Assembly (NCBI GenBank): GCA_021838445.1
Contig: JAKCDU010000001.1
Span: 74,889 to 138,888 of the forward strand
Origin: Actinomycetes bacterium
GTDB taxonomy: Bacteria > Actinomycetota > Acidimicrobiia > Acidimicrobiales > Palsa-688
Direction: 5' to 3'
DNA: 64,000 nucleotides
Shown here: piece by piece, positions 42,250-51,431 of the stretch
Layout: the number at the start of each line of letters is the position of its first letter
How positions within the stretch are numbered: the first letter of the stretch is position 1
Program-made: the position numbers and the translations under genes
Notes under the pieces: generated by a model
What the model saw: the letters and a program-made list of their open reading frames with translations, nothing else
Told to the model about the DNA's origin: nothing
Databases searched by the model: none

Positions 42250-43065
42250 ATGCCAGGGCCTGAACGCGTAACCATGTCCGTCGACCGCGGGGTGGCCGAC
42301 ATCCGGCTCAACCGTCCCGAGAAGCTCAATGCGTTGGATCCGGCCATGTTCGACGGCCTGCTGGCCGCTTCGGAGGCGGTGGCCGCCGACCGGTCCGTCC
42401 GGGTGGTGGTGCTCTCCGGTGAAGGCCGGGGCTTCTGCGCCGGCCTCGATCTCGAGTCCATCACCGCCATGGCGGGCACGGGTTCCGGCAGGGTCGGGGG
42501 CCTGCTGGCTCAGCGCTCCGAGGCGAGCATCGCCAACCGGGCCCAGCTGGCCGCTTTCAACTGGACGACTCTCGCCGTCCCGGTCATCGCCGCGGTGCAC
42601 GGTGTCGCCCTGGGCGGGGGCGCGCAGATCGCCCTCGCCGCCGATCTGCGCATCATGGCTCCCGACGCCCGGCTGTCGATCATGGAGGTCCGCTGGGGCC
42701 TGGTGCCGGACATGACCGGCACCGCTCTGCTACCCCGCCTGGTCGGGCTGGACGTAGCCAAGGAGCTGACCTGGACGGGGCGCATGGTCGGCGGGGAGGA
42801 GGCTTTGCGCCTGGGCCTGGTGACCCGCCTGGCGGCCGACCCCAGAGCCGAGGCGCTCGAGTTGGGCGCCGAGATCGCCGGCCGCAGCCCGGACGCCGTC
42901 CGGGCGGCCAAGCGCCTGCTCGAGCAGTCGGGCCGGGTGCCGCTGGCCCAGCAGCTACTAGACGAGTCCGAGGAGATGGGGCGCCTCATCGGCGGACCCA
43001 ACCAGATCGAGGCGGTGAAGGCTCACTTCGAGAAGAGAGACCCGGTATTCGGTGATCCTGGGTAG
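42250..43065 (+). CDS. Enoyl-CoA hydratase/isomerase
   Basis: Crotonase-family enzyme of 271 residues from ATG 42250. Oxyanion-hole segments are GEGRGFCAGLDLESI and HGVALGGGAQIALAADLR. The first catalytic Glu position is Gln (GGGAQIAL), while a Glu is kept in SIMEVRWGLVPDMTGT. That RWGLVPDM pattern is common in isomerase-like EchA proteins, so an enoyl isomerase or atypical hydratase is more likely than a classical hydratase. The frame opens at 42208 inside the divergent gene; ATG 42274 is another possible start. The divergent promoters must overlap coding sequence. Confidence 0.82.
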   Translation: MPGPERVTMSVDRGVADIRLNRPEKLNALDPAMFDGLLAASEAVAADRSVRVVVLSGEGRGFCAGLDLESITAMAGTGSGRVGGLLAQRSEASIANRAQLAAFNWTTLAVPVIAAVHGVALGGGAQIALAADLRIMAPDARLSIMEVRWGLVPDMTGTALLPRLVGLDVAKELTWTGRMVGGEEALRLGLVTRLAADPRAEALELGAEIAGRSPDAVRAAKRLLEQSGRVPLAQQLLDESEEMGRLIGGPNQIEAVKAHFEKRDPVFGDPG

Positions 43066-43068
43066 GCT
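43063..43068 (+). promoter_or_regulatory. Candidate -10 element, leaderless start
   Basis: TAGGCT lies 7 bases before GTG 43076. Its first three bases are also the stop codon of the preceding crotonase gene. Confidence 0.45.
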
Positions 43069-43075
43069 CGGGGGC

Positions 43076-43351
43076 GTGACTGAAGCCACCGATGCTCCCG
43101 CCACCAGCGAGTCGGAGACCAACGAGCGCACCGAGGCCGTCGTAGCTGCCTTCCGGCGTCAGCTCGAAGGGCAGGGCTCCGTGCCCGCCTCGGTCGTTCA
43201 GGACGGCCTGCTCGAACTGTGGGGTTCGTTGCCCGCCGGCGACACCCGATCAGTGATCGAGGGCTGGCTGACCGAGACGCTGGAGCGCAACCTGTACTCC
43301 GCGTCCGAGGTCGGCTCGCGCCTCGACGCCGTCCTGGCCCAGCCCAACTGA
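43076..43351 (+). CDS. Conserved-looking small acidic protein
   Basis: A 91-residue protein I do not recognise. It starts with a Thr/Glu/Ser-rich acidic segment (about 1-20) followed by a helical region (AVVAAFRRQLEGQG, DTRSVIEGWLTETLERN, SEVGSRLDAVLA). GTG 43076 is preferred over the GTG at 43052 because a TAGGCT hexamer precedes it by 7 bases and the conserved-looking region begins later. It lies between a crotonase and a dienelactone hydrolase gene, with 8 bp to the latter, so it may be co-transcribed. Confidence 0.6.
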   Translation: MTEATDAPATSESETNERTEAVVAAFRRQLEGQGSVPASVVQDGLLELWGSLPAGDTRSVIEGWLTETLERNLYSASEVGSRLDAVLAQPN

Positions 43352-43359
43352 CTACGGAC

Positions 43360-44061
43360 ATGGTCGATACCAAAGGTGCCCGCCAGAACGTGTCCTTCCC
43401 GAGCAACGGGTCGGAGGCTCACGGCTACCTGGCCCTGCCGCCCTCGGGTCGGGGTCCGGGTCTGGTCGTGATCCAGGAGTGGTGGGGCCTGACCTCCCAC
43501 ATCGCCGATCTCACCGAGCGGTTCGCGGCCGCCGGGTTCGTGGCCCTCGCCCCCGACCTCTACGGCGGATCGACGACCCACGACGCGGACGAGGCCGGGG
43601 CCATGATGCAGAGCCTCCCGCCCGATCGGGCGGCGCGCGACCTCTCCGGTGCGGTCGACTTCCTGCTCGGGCGCGATGACGTCCAAGGCGCGCGGATAGG
43701 GGTGGTCGGCTTCTGCATGGGCGGAGCTTTCGTGCTCACCCTCGCCCTGCAGGAGGGCGAGCGCGTCGCGGCCGCGGTGCCCTTCTACCCTGTGGGCGCC
43801 ATGCCCGACGACTACCGGGGCCTGAAGGCCGCGGTGATGGCCCACTTCGGCGAGTCCGACGCGTTCATCCCGGCGGCCCAGGCGGCCGAGCTCGAGGCCA
43901 AGATCGAGGCCGGCACCGGCGTCAAGCCTGAGGTGCACCTGTACCCGGCCGGTCACGCCTTCCTCAACGACGAGAATCTGCTCGGCACCTACGACCCAGA
44001 GCAGGCCCGTGTCGCATGGGAGCGCACCGTCGGCTTCCTGCGCGACCACCTGGCCGCCTGA
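43360..44061 (+). CDS. Dienelactone hydrolase family protein
   Basis: Alpha/beta-hydrolase of the dienelactone hydrolase family, which opens lactones in aromatic breakdown or acts on other esters. Catalytic residues are Cys119 (GFCMGG), Asp167 (GESDAF) and His199 (PAGHAF), with the early Glu in QEWWGL that activates the Cys. The length of 233 residues is normal from ATG 43360; the open frame upstream belongs to the previous gene's region. No other chlorocatechol genes are nearby, so a role in aromatic degradation is not supported by context. Confidence 0.88.
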   Translation: MVDTKGARQNVSFPSNGSEAHGYLALPPSGRGPGLVVIQEWWGLTSHIADLTERFAAAGFVALAPDLYGGSTTHDADEAGAMMQSLPPDRAARDLSGAVDFLLGRDDVQGARIGVVGFCMGGAFVLTLALQEGERVAAAVPFYPVGAMPDDYRGLKAAVMAHFGESDAFIPAAQAAELEAKIEAGTGVKPEVHLYPAGHAFLNDENLLGTYDPEQARVAWERTVGFLRDHLAA

Positions 44062-44080
44062 GGGGACGCGTTCGGCGCCG

Positions 44081-44875
44081 CTAGGCCGCAGTGCACGACC
44101 AGCGCGCACCGACCCGGTCGGCGCGCAGGGCCAGACCGAAGGTTTCCGACAGCGCCTCGGAGGTGATCACCTCGGCCACCTCGCCGGCGGCCATCACCGT
44201 TCCCGCCCGCAGCAGGAGGGCGTGGGTGAATCCCGGAGGTATCTCCTCCACGTGGTGGGTGATCATTACCGTGGCCGGGTGGGCCGGGTCGGAGGCCAGG
44301 CGACCGAGATAGGAGATCAGGCGTTCCCGCCCGCCCAGATCCAACCCGGCGGCCGGCTCGTCGAGGAGCAGCAGTCGGGGCCTGGCCATCAGGGCCCGGG
44401 CCAGGAGCACCTGCTGGCGTTCCCCGTCGGAGAGGAAGCCGAATGGTCGCTCGGCGAGGTGCCCGAAGCCGGCCTCGACGAGCAGTTGACGGGCCCGGTC
44501 CCATTCCTGGGGGGCATAGTCCCGCCACCAGGGTTCGAGCGCTCCGCCACCCCCCGATACCACGATCTCCGTTGCGGTGATGCCCGGTAGGAGCTTCTTG
44601 ACCAGGGCGGTGGACACCAACCCGATGTCTTCTCGTAGTCGCCGGACATCGACGCGGCCCAGTTCGTGGCCGAGGATGTGAAGGGCGCCGCGGGTCGGGT
44701 GCAGGTAGCCCGACGCCAGCTCGAACATGGTGGTCTTGCCCGACCCGTTGGGTCCGAGCACGACCCAGCGCTGGCCCGGCTCGACGGTCCAGTCGACCTG
44801 CCGCAGCACGGACAGACCGGGCCGGTCGAGATCGACGCGCTCGAAGCGCAGGGCGGTCGGCGGCTCGTCGGGCAT
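44081..44875 (-). CDS. Orphan ABC transporter ATPase
   Basis: ATP-binding cassette protein of 264 residues with Walker A (GPNGSGKTTM), ABC signature FLSDGERQQVLLARAL, Walker B LLLLDEPAAGLD and switch His in MITHHVEEIP. No permease or binding-protein gene lies beside it. The His-Val-Glu-Glu-Ile segment and general layout resemble iron-complex or ModF-like ATPases that occur as single genes. It converges on the dienelactone hydrolase gene. Its partner and substrate are unknown. Confidence 0.82.
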   Translation of the reverse strand: MPDEPPTALRFERVDLDRPGLSVLRQVDWTVEPGQRWVVLGPNGSGKTTMFELASGYLHPTRGALHILGHELGRVDVRRLREDIGLVSTALVKKLLPGITATEIVVSGGGGALEPWWRDYAPQEWDRARQLLVEAGFGHLAERPFGFLSDGERQQVLLARALMARPRLLLLDEPAAGLDLGGRERLISYLGRLASDPAHPATVMITHHVEEIPPGFTHALLLRAGTVMAAGEVAEVITSEALSETFGLALRADRVGARWSCTAA

Positions 44876-44943
44876 CGGCGCCGGTCAAGGTAGCGGGTTC
44901 CCGGGGGAAACCGAATGGCGCCGGGCCCGGACTTTTATCCACG

Positions 44944-46689
44944 ATGGAGGTCATGGCCGGACTCCCCGAACTGCTCGCCGCCGCCCTCCAACCGGCCTTC
45001 GACCGCTTCGAGCCCGGATCCGACCCCGTCGTGCGGCCGTCGGGCCGGGCCGGGGTGGACTTCCAGGCCAACGGGGCCATGGCCCTGGCCAAGCGGCTCA
45101 GTCAGCGACCGTCGGAGGTGGCCGAACAGATCGTCGGGTGGGCCGACCTCCAAGCGGTGTGCTCGTCGGTCGAGGTGTCGGCCCAGGGCTTCATCAACCT
45201 GACCCTCGCCGACAGTTGGCTCGCCGGCCGTGTTGGCCTCCACGCCGGTGATCCCCGCCTCGGGGTCGTGCCGGCTCCCCGTGCGATGACCGTGGTCGTC
45301 GACTACTCCCACCCGAACGTGGCCAAGGAGATGCACGTCGGCCACCTCCGTACCACCGTCATCGGCGACGCTTTGTGCCGTCTGCTCAGCTTCGCCGGCC
45401 ATACCGTCGTGCGGGAGAACCACATCGGCGACTGGGGCACCCCGTTCGGCATGCTCATCGAGCACCTGCTCGACATCGGCGAGGAGGAGGCCGCCCACGA
45501 ACTGTCGGTGGGGGACCTCGACTCGTTCTACCGGGCGTCGCGGGCCGCTTTCGACGCCTCACCGGAGTTCCAGGAGCGGGCCCGTCACCGGGTGGTGCTG
45601 CTGCAGTCGGGCGATCCCGAGACCCTGCGCCTGTGGCAGGTGCTGGTGGACCAGAGCGTGGCCTACTTCCAGGCCGTTTACGAGCGACTCGACGTCCTCC
45701 TGCAGCCTTCCGACGTGGTCGGCGAGAGCTCGTACAACGATCTGCTGCCGGTGGTGGTACAGGAGCTCGACGAACGGGGTCTGCTGGTGGTGAGCGACGG
45801 GGCCCGCTGCGTGTTCCCCGAGGGGTTCGTCAACCGGGACGGGACCCCGCTACCCCTCATCGTCCAGAAGTCCGACGGCGGTTTCGGCTACGCCGCCACC
45901 GACCTGGCCGCCCTTCGTGACCGCTTCGGTCGACTCGCAGCCGATCTGGCCCTCTACGTCGTGGGAGCCCCCCAGGCCCAGCACCTGGCCATGTGCTTCG
46001 CCGTCGCCGAGGCGGCCGGCTACCTCCCGTCGGCCGAACAGGCGGTGCACGTACCCTTCGGCAACATGCTCGGCGCCGACCGCAAGATGTTCAAGACCCG
46101 GGCCGGCGCCACGGTGAAGCTGGGCGACCTGCTCGACGAGGCCGTCGTCCGGGCTTCGGCGGCGGTGGCCGAGCGCTCCGAGCTCGACGCCGGCGAACGG
46201 GCGGCGGTGGCCCGTATGGTGGGCATCGGCGCCCTCAAGTACGCCGACCTGTCCACCGACCGCATCCGCGATTACGTGTTCGACTACGACCGCATGCTGG
46301 CTTTTGACGGCAACACCGGCCCCTACCTGCAGTACGCCCGGGTGCGGTGCCTGTCGATATTCCGCCGTGCCTCCCTCGAGATCGCCGACTTCTTGAACGG
46401 CTCCGTCGAGGTGGTCATCTCCGAGCCGCCCGAGCGGGCGCTGGCCTTGGCCCTCCTCGGCTTCTCGGCGGCCATCGACGAAACGCTGGCGACCTGGAGC
46501 CCGCACAAGCTCTGCACCTACCTGTTCGACCTGGCCGGGCTCTACACCACCTTCTTCGAGAGCTGCCCGGTGCTCAAGGCTCCGTCACCCGAGGTGCGAG
46601 ACAGCCGCCTGGTGCTCTGCGCCGTCACCGCCGCGACCCTCGGCCTGGGTCTCTCGGTGCTCGGCATCGAGGCCCCGGAGCGGATGTGA
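44944..46689 (+). CDS. argS: Arginyl-tRNA synthetase
   Basis: Class I aminoacyl-tRNA synthetase charging tRNA-Arg. The N-terminal Add1-type domain (about 1-100) is followed by DYSHPNVAKEMHVGHLR, with the HIGH motif as His131-Val-Gly-His134. A KMSKS-like loop (Lys381 in RKMFKTRAG) and a C-terminal anticodon domain (YAR, TYLFDLAGLYTTFFESCPV) follow. The length of 581 residues is normal. ATG 44944 or 44953 may be the start. The stop overlaps the next gene by 4 bases (GTGA), starting a three-gene coupled set. Confidence 0.95.
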   Translation: MEVMAGLPELLAAALQPAFDRFEPGSDPVVRPSGRAGVDFQANGAMALAKRLSQRPSEVAEQIVGWADLQAVCSSVEVSAQGFINLTLADSWLAGRVGLHAGDPRLGVVPAPRAMTVVVDYSHPNVAKEMHVGHLRTTVIGDALCRLLSFAGHTVVRENHIGDWGTPFGMLIEHLLDIGEEEAAHELSVGDLDSFYRASRAAFDASPEFQERARHRVVLLQSGDPETLRLWQVLVDQSVAYFQAVYERLDVLLQPSDVVGESSYNDLLPVVVQELDERGLLVVSDGARCVFPEGFVNRDGTPLPLIVQKSDGGFGYAATDLAALRDRFGRLAADLALYVVGAPQAQHLAMCFAVAEAAGYLPSAEQAVHVPFGNMLGADRKMFKTRAGATVKLGDLLDEAVVRASAAVAERSELDAGERAAVARMVGIGALKYADLSTDRIRDYVFDYDRMLAFDGNTGPYLQYARVRCLSIFRRASLEIADFLNGSVEVVISEPPERALALALLGFSAAIDETLATWSPHKLCTYLFDLAGLYTTFFESCPVLKAPSPEVRDSRLVLCAVTAATLGLGLSVLGIEAPERM

Positions 46690-47651
46690 TCGGCGCTGCG
46701 GCCGGGCCGGCCGATCCGATCGCCGGGGGGCCGGCCGTGCGGATCGCCGTCGGGCCGACACCGGCCCCGTTCGCGGTCGACGCGGTGCAGGCCGGAGGGG
46801 GCGTGGTCGTGGGGCCGGGTGAGGCGGCCGACGGCTTGGTGTGGGTCTCGAACCGCCATCTCGACGAGCTGAGAGCCGTGATCGACGCCCAACCCGGGCT
46901 GCGCTGGGTGCAGCTTCCCTTCGCCGGGGTGGAAGACGCCGTGGGCCGGGGTCTCGTCGACGACGACCGGGTCTGGACCTGCGCCAAGGGCTGCTACGCC
47001 AAGCCGGTCGCCGAGCACAGCTTGATGTTGGCCCTGGCCGCCCTGCGCCTCCTCCCCGAGCGCATCCGCGCCCGTTCGTGGGGCCAGCAGGCCGGGACGT
47101 CCCTCTACGGGTCCCGGGTGACCATCGTCGGGGGCGGAGGGATCACCGAGGAGTTGCTGCGCCTCCTGGCCCCCTTCGAGGTGACGGCCACCGTTGTACG
47201 ACGGCGGGCAGGAGCCCCCCTCGACGGAGCCGCCGAGGTGGTGGGAACCGACCGCCTGCACGACGTGCTCCCTGGCTCGCGGGTCGTGTTCCTGGCCCTG
47301 TCGCTGACCCCGGCCACCCGCGGCATCATCGGGCCGACCGAGCTGGACCTGATCGGCCCGGATGGTTGGCTGGTCAACGTGGCCCGCGGGGCCCACGTGC
47401 AGACCGACGCCCTGGTCGAAGCCCTGGCCGCAGGGCGCCTGGGAGGGGCTGCCCTGGACGTCACCGACCCCGAACCACTACCCGACGGCCACCCTCTGTG
47501 GGACGAGCCCCGCTGCATCGTCACGCCCCACACCGCCGACACCTGGGAGATGATCGTCCCGCCGCTTTCGGCCCGGATCACCACCAACGTGGTCCGCTTC
47601 GGAGCGGGGGAGCCCCTCGAGGGGGTCGTAGACCACATCGCCGGGTACTGA
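46686..47651 (+). CDS. D-isomer-specific 2-hydroxyacid dehydrogenase
   Basis: NAD(P)-dependent dehydrogenase of the family that includes phosphoglycerate and hydroxypyruvate/glyoxylate reductases. The nucleotide-binding loop is VTIVGGGGITEELLRLL. Catalytic residues are in NVARGAHV (Arg), DPEPLPDGHPLW (Glu) and VTPHTADTW (His). GTG 46686 overlaps the argS stop (GTGA), and the 321-residue length is normal. Its position between argS and a threonine synthase, where hom or lysA often lies in actinobacteria, is unusual. The substrate is unknown. Confidence 0.87.
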   Translation: MIGAAAGPADPIAGGPAVRIAVGPTPAPFAVDAVQAGGGVVVGPGEAADGLVWVSNRHLDELRAVIDAQPGLRWVQLPFAGVEDAVGRGLVDDDRVWTCAKGCYAKPVAEHSLMLALAALRLLPERIRARSWGQQAGTSLYGSRVTIVGGGGITEELLRLLAPFEVTATVVRRRAGAPLDGAAEVVGTDRLHDVLPGSRVVFLALSLTPATRGIIGPTELDLIGPDGWLVNVARGAHVQTDALVEALAAGRLGGAALDVTDPEPLPDGHPLWDEPRCIVTPHTADTWEMIVPPLSARITTNVVRFGAGEPLEGVVDHIAGY

Positions 47652-48706
47652 TGCCCCTCTGGCGGGAGGTGTGCGGGTCGTGCGGGCGGACCTGGGAGCT
47701 GGAGCAGCAGCGCTGGCGATGCTCCTGCGGTGGCCTGCTGGACCTGGTGGGACCCCGTGCCGACCCCTGGAGCGGGCCGCATTCCGGGTCGGCCGACACG
47801 CCCCTCAGCCGGTACGCCCCGGCGCTGCCGCCGGGAGCGGGCGACTTGCACCTCGGGCTCTGGGTGACCCCGGTGGAGCGGATCGGGCCGGGGGTGCACC
47901 TCAAGTGCGACCATCTGCAGCCGACCGGCTCCTTCAAGGACCGGGGGGCGGCCGTGATGATAGGGGTGGCGGCCCGCATGGGTGTGACCTCGGTGCTGCT
48001 CGACAGCAGCGGCAACGCCGGCAAGGCGGCCGCCGCCCACGCCGCAGCCGCCTCGATGGCCTGCACCGTCCTCGTCCCGGCCGGGACGGACGGGGCCAAG
48101 ATCGGGGCCATGGGCCGATACGGGGCTGAAGTCGTGGTGGTTCCCGGCGACCGCGCTGCCACCAGCCGGGCCGCCGAGGAGGCCCTCGCCCACGCCGGGC
48201 GCGGGGGTACACCGTGGTATGCCAGCCACGTCCATCAACCGCTGTTCCACCACGGAGTCAAGACCCTGGCCTTCGAACTGGCCGAGCAGGTCCCCGGCCT
48301 CGAGCAGGGAGTGGTGGTGGTGCCGGCCGGCAACGGGACGCTGGTCCTCGGCCTGTGGCTCGGCTTCAGCGACCTGGTAGCCGCCGGCCGCCTCCCAGGT
48401 ATGCCCCGCCTGGTCGCCGTGCAGGCCGAGTCGTGCGCCCCCCTGGCCGGCCGCCCGGTGGTCCACCCGGCTACGGCTGCGACCGGTATCGCCGTGGCGC
48501 ACCCGCCCCGGGCCCGCCAGGTGCGGGCCGCGGTGGCCGCCACCGGCGGCGGGGTACTGACGGTGGGGGAGGACGACATCGCCGCGGCCCGGGACCGCCT
48601 CGAGGACCTCGGCCTGACCGTCGAGGCGACCGGCGCGGTCGGCTTCGCCGCCCTCGACGGCCCCACCGGTGACGCTCGGCCACTGGTGGTGGTGCTGACC
48701 GGCTGA
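47651..48706 (+). CDS. thrC: Threonine synthase-like PLP enzyme
   Basis: Fold-type II PLP enzyme converting O-phosphohomoserine to threonine. An N-terminal zinc ribbon (Cys8, Cys11, Cys24, Cys26) precedes the core; the PLP lysine is Lys96 in GSFKDRGA, and the Ser/Asn substrate loop is SSGNAGKAAAAHAA. The length of 351 residues matches the short ThrC type. ATG 47651 shares one base with the previous stop (TGATG). A threonine deaminase or related lyase is the main alternative. No hom or thrB is seen in the window. Confidence 0.82.
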   Translation: MPLWREVCGSCGRTWELEQQRWRCSCGGLLDLVGPRADPWSGPHSGSADTPLSRYAPALPPGAGDLHLGLWVTPVERIGPGVHLKCDHLQPTGSFKDRGAAVMIGVAARMGVTSVLLDSSGNAGKAAAAHAAAASMACTVLVPAGTDGAKIGAMGRYGAEVVVVPGDRAATSRAAEEALAHAGRGGTPWYASHVHQPLFHHGVKTLAFELAEQVPGLEQGVVVVPAGNGTLVLGLWLGFSDLVAAGRLPGMPRLVAVQAESCAPLAGRPVVHPATAATGIAVAHPPRARQVRAAVAATGGGVLTVGEDDIAAARDRLEDLGLTVEATGAVGFAALDGPTGDARPLVVVLTG

Positions 48707-48737
48707 CCGGCCGGCTCGGAGGTTCGAACCCGGCCGG
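48707..48737. terminator. Hairpin after threonine synthase operon
   Basis: CCGGCCGG at 48707-48714 begins the base after the TGA and repeats at 48730-48737, forming a perfect 8-bp stem with a 15-base loop. It lies between convergent genes and could act in both directions. There is no U-tract. Confidence 0.45.
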
Positions 48738-48756
48738 GCGTGCCGCCGGTGTTGCG

Positions 48757-51375
48757 TCAGTCGAGTGAAGTGGCGTCGAGGCGGGCGGTGGCGAAGGCCC
48801 ATGGCCTCAGCGGGAACGAGCTCTCCCACCGTCCGAGGACCCGGTCCCGGAGGTCCAGTAGGTCCCCGCGGTGCCCGTCGATCTCCACGGTGGTCGGGGT
48901 CGGAGCCGGGTTGAACACCCGAACCTCGATCCGCCCGTGTCGCCGCTGGAGCGCCGAGACCCGGGCCCCGCGCAGGGCCAGGCGGTGACCCCGGTCACGG
49001 AGGTGACCGCCCCCCTCGGCGCGCCGGGCGACGAGCGGGGTCCAGGTGGCGTCGGCCATCTGCCACGGATCGGCGACATCCAGGCCGACGGCGTAGGCGA
49101 AGACCTGTGGCCCGGGCATCTGGGCGTCGCGCAGGGGCAGCGGGGGACCGGCCACGTTGGGTCGGGCCGGGGGCGCGGCACGGGAGATGATCCCGGTGGC
49201 CCGCAGCAGGGTCACCGCCACCGCCGTGCCGTCGCCAACCAGCTCGTGCTCGAGCAGACCTTCGTGGGTGATTGTGAGCCGTCCGGCGGTGACGAAACGC
49301 CGCGACGGGAAGGTCGCCAGCGCCGCCTCGTGGGGGCCGCCCTCGGCGCCCGAACGCCACACCGTGGCGAACGCGCACTCGGCCCCCGCCTCGGCGGCGG
49401 CGCCGCCGATCGGGCACACGACCCGTATACGGTGATCCCGGCCGTGGTGGTCGAAGCTGGTCGTCACCCGGACGGTCGGCTCACCGGCGGTGACGGTCAG
49501 GTCGGAGGTCACCACCAACGGCGGGTCGCAGGGATAGCGCCGGACGGTGCGAGTCACCGCTCGGACCGGACCCCGCTCGAGGGTCTCCACGGTGACCTCG
49601 CTCGGGGTGTCGACCGCCGGGCGGGGGGCGGGCGAGAAGTTGTAGGTGTCACCCTCGTCACCCTCCTCCACCACTTGGTTCATGCCGTCGACTCCGTCGA
49701 GAGCGAAGCACCCCGACCGGTGGTCGACGACCACCTCGCACAGGCCATTGGTCAGCCGGGTGTGCTGGTCGCCTTCGGTCACCTGCACTGCTGGGTCGGC
49801 GCTGACCGGAGGTTCCCACAGGGACCAACCCCAGCCTGGTACCGCACCGGTCGTCACCGCGACCCGCTGCCAGGGCGAGCGCCGCACCCGCACCGTGAGC
49901 GGTCTATCCCGCCCGGCACCGGCCCGGGCCCAGGCCTCGGCCATCACTGAAGCCATGGCCGGGTCGGGAGCCCGGGAGCCGTCCTCCTCGATGGTGAGGC
50001 TCAACCCGGCTCCGTCGTCCAGGTGGGCGGCGACCCCTCGCCCGGCGGCGCCGAGCCACCCCTCGGCGGCCAGTCCGCCGAGCAGGCGCCCCAGGTCGGC
50101 TCCCGTTCCGGTCCGCTCGGTCACCTCCGCGTCGAAGCGAGTGACCTGCTGGCCCCCGAGCGGGACCTCGGATCCCGGCAGGTCGAGCTCCACCACGCCG
50201 CTCCTGTCGAAGGGCAGCGGGTTGACCACGACTGTCCCGCCGGCCCGGGTGGCCACCGTGGCGATCCCCAGTGCCGTCGCCGCCACCTCATCGGCCAGGG
50301 CCCGGGCGGAGTCGTAGCGGCCGAGGACGGCGCGCACCACCTCGTCGGCCGAGCAGGCGCACACCGAGTCGTGGGCCGAGTTGCGGATCACCTCCTGCCA
50401 CGCCCGCTCGAGAGGCGCCGCCGGCCACAGGTCGGGAGGAAGCCACAGCGTGGCGAGCGGCTCGGCCCACTTCTCGAGAGCCGCCTCGACCCGGGCAGCT
50501 GCCTGCTTGACGTCCACCCGGTTGGACAGAACGCCCATCAGGATCGGGGCCCGGGCCCCGCTGCGCAGCTCGCCCGACCACTCGGGGAGATCGGCGTGGT
50601 CCTGCCCGGCGAGGAACTCGGCCAGCGACGACTGGACGAAGTGGTAGCGGTCCTGCTCCGAGTTGGCCCGCCGGAGCAGTTCGGGCACCCAGTCCTGGGC
50701 CGCCTGGTGGTCCCCGCCGTTCATGAGCAGCAGATCCTCGTTCTCGCCGAGGAACCCGGCAATCTCCTGCTCGTGGGCCGCGACCCGTCGGATCAGTGCT
50801 CCGCGGTCTTTCGGTAGGAAGGCCCCGTTGGCATAGCCGACCGGGAGGTACTCGGCTCGCACGTGGCTGCCGTCGGGGGACACCCAGTTGAAGGCCCGGG
50901 TCGTAACCGCCGCCGGCACCCCCCGCCAGACCACCGCGTCGTCCATGCCAGCCTGGCGCAGGATCTGGGGCATCTGGGCAATGTGGCCGAACATGTCGGG
51001 CAGGTAGCCGACCTGGCCGCCGGTCCCCCCCGCAGCGAGAGCAGCACTGACCTCCAGACCCTTCTGCAGGTTGCGGATGATGGTTTCGGCCGAAACGCAG
51101 AATTCGTCCATCAGCACATACCAGGGACCGACCGAGAGCCGGCCGGCGGCGACGAGCGCCTCGAGTCGGGGGCGCACCTCGGGGCGGACGGCCAGGTAGT
51201 CCTCGACGACCGCCACCTGGCCGTCGAGGTGGAAGTGGCAGAAGCGCCGATCATCGTCGAGGAGATCGATGAGGCCATCCAACATAGAGGTCAGGCGGGA
51301 CCGGTAGGTCTCGAAATGGGCGTACCACTCCCGGTCCCAATGGGTGTGGGCAACCACCACTATCCGTCTCGGCAC
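48757..51375 (-). CDS. GH38 alpha-mannosidase
   Basis: Glycoside hydrolase family 38 enzyme of 872 residues, predicted cytoplasmic, removing alpha-linked mannose. The zinc-binding start VVVAHTHWDREWY, the nucleophile Asp127 in GYLPDMFGHIAQMPQIL, and NSAHDSVCACSADEV (zinc His/Asp) are complete. The C-terminal beta-rich half (about 400-872) is the usual mannosidase sandwich. It resembles the single mycobacterial GH38 enzyme. TAGCCT lies 6 bases before GTG 51375. It could act in turnover of mannose-rich glycolipids, together with the mannosyltransferase at 38 kb, but they are 10 kb apart. Confidence 0.9.
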   Translation of the reverse strand: MPRRIVVVAHTHWDREWYAHFETYRSRLTSMLDGLIDLLDDDRRFCHFHLDGQVAVVEDYLAVRPEVRPRLEALVAAGRLSVGPWYVLMDEFCVSAETIIRNLQKGLEVSAALAAGGTGGQVGYLPDMFGHIAQMPQILRQAGMDDAVVWRGVPAAVTTRAFNWVSPDGSHVRAEYLPVGYANGAFLPKDRGALIRRVAAHEQEIAGFLGENEDLLLMNGGDHQAAQDWVPELLRRANSEQDRYHFVQSSLAEFLAGQDHADLPEWSGELRSGARAPILMGVLSNRVDVKQAAARVEAALEKWAEPLATLWLPPDLWPAAPLERAWQEVIRNSAHDSVCACSADEVVRAVLGRYDSARALADEVAATALGIATVATRAGGTVVVNPLPFDRSGVVELDLPGSEVPLGGQQVTRFDAEVTERTGTGADLGRLLGGLAAEGWLGAAGRGVAAHLDDGAGLSLTIEEDGSRAPDPAMASVMAEAWARAGAGRDRPLTVRVRRSPWQRVAVTTGAVPGWGWSLWEPPVSADPAVQVTEGDQHTRLTNGLCEVVVDHRSGCFALDGVDGMNQVVEEGDEGDTYNFSPAPRPAVDTPSEVTVETLERGPVRAVTRTVRRYPCDPPLVVTSDLTVTAGEPTVRVTTSFDHHGRDHRIRVVCPIGGAAAEAGAECAFATVWRSGAEGGPHEAALATFPSRRFVTAGRLTITHEGLLEHELVGDGTAVAVTLLRATGIISRAAPPARPNVAGPPLPLRDAQMPGPQVFAYAVGLDVADPWQMADATWTPLVARRAEGGGHLRDRGHRLALRGARVSALQRRHGRIEVRVFNPAPTPTTVEIDGHRGDLLDLRDRVLGRWESSFPLRPWAFATARLDATSLD

Positions 51376-51381
51376 CCGGCC

Positions 51382-51387
51382 AGGCTA
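51382..51387 (-). promoter_or_regulatory. Candidate -10 element, leaderless start
   Basis: Minus-strand TAGCCT lies exactly 6 bases before GTG 51375 of the mannosidase gene. Confidence 0.5.
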
Positions 51388-51431
51388 GAGGCCCAAGAGA
51401 TCCGCCACCGAGTGATCGGGCGTGCTACTTT

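Noticed and set aside
48718-48735. GGTTCGAACC resembling a tRNA T-arm
   Set aside because: The flanking bases do not pair as a T-stem and no acceptor, D-arm or anticodon arm fits upstream, where threonine synthase coding sequence lies. It is the loop of the hairpin after that gene.
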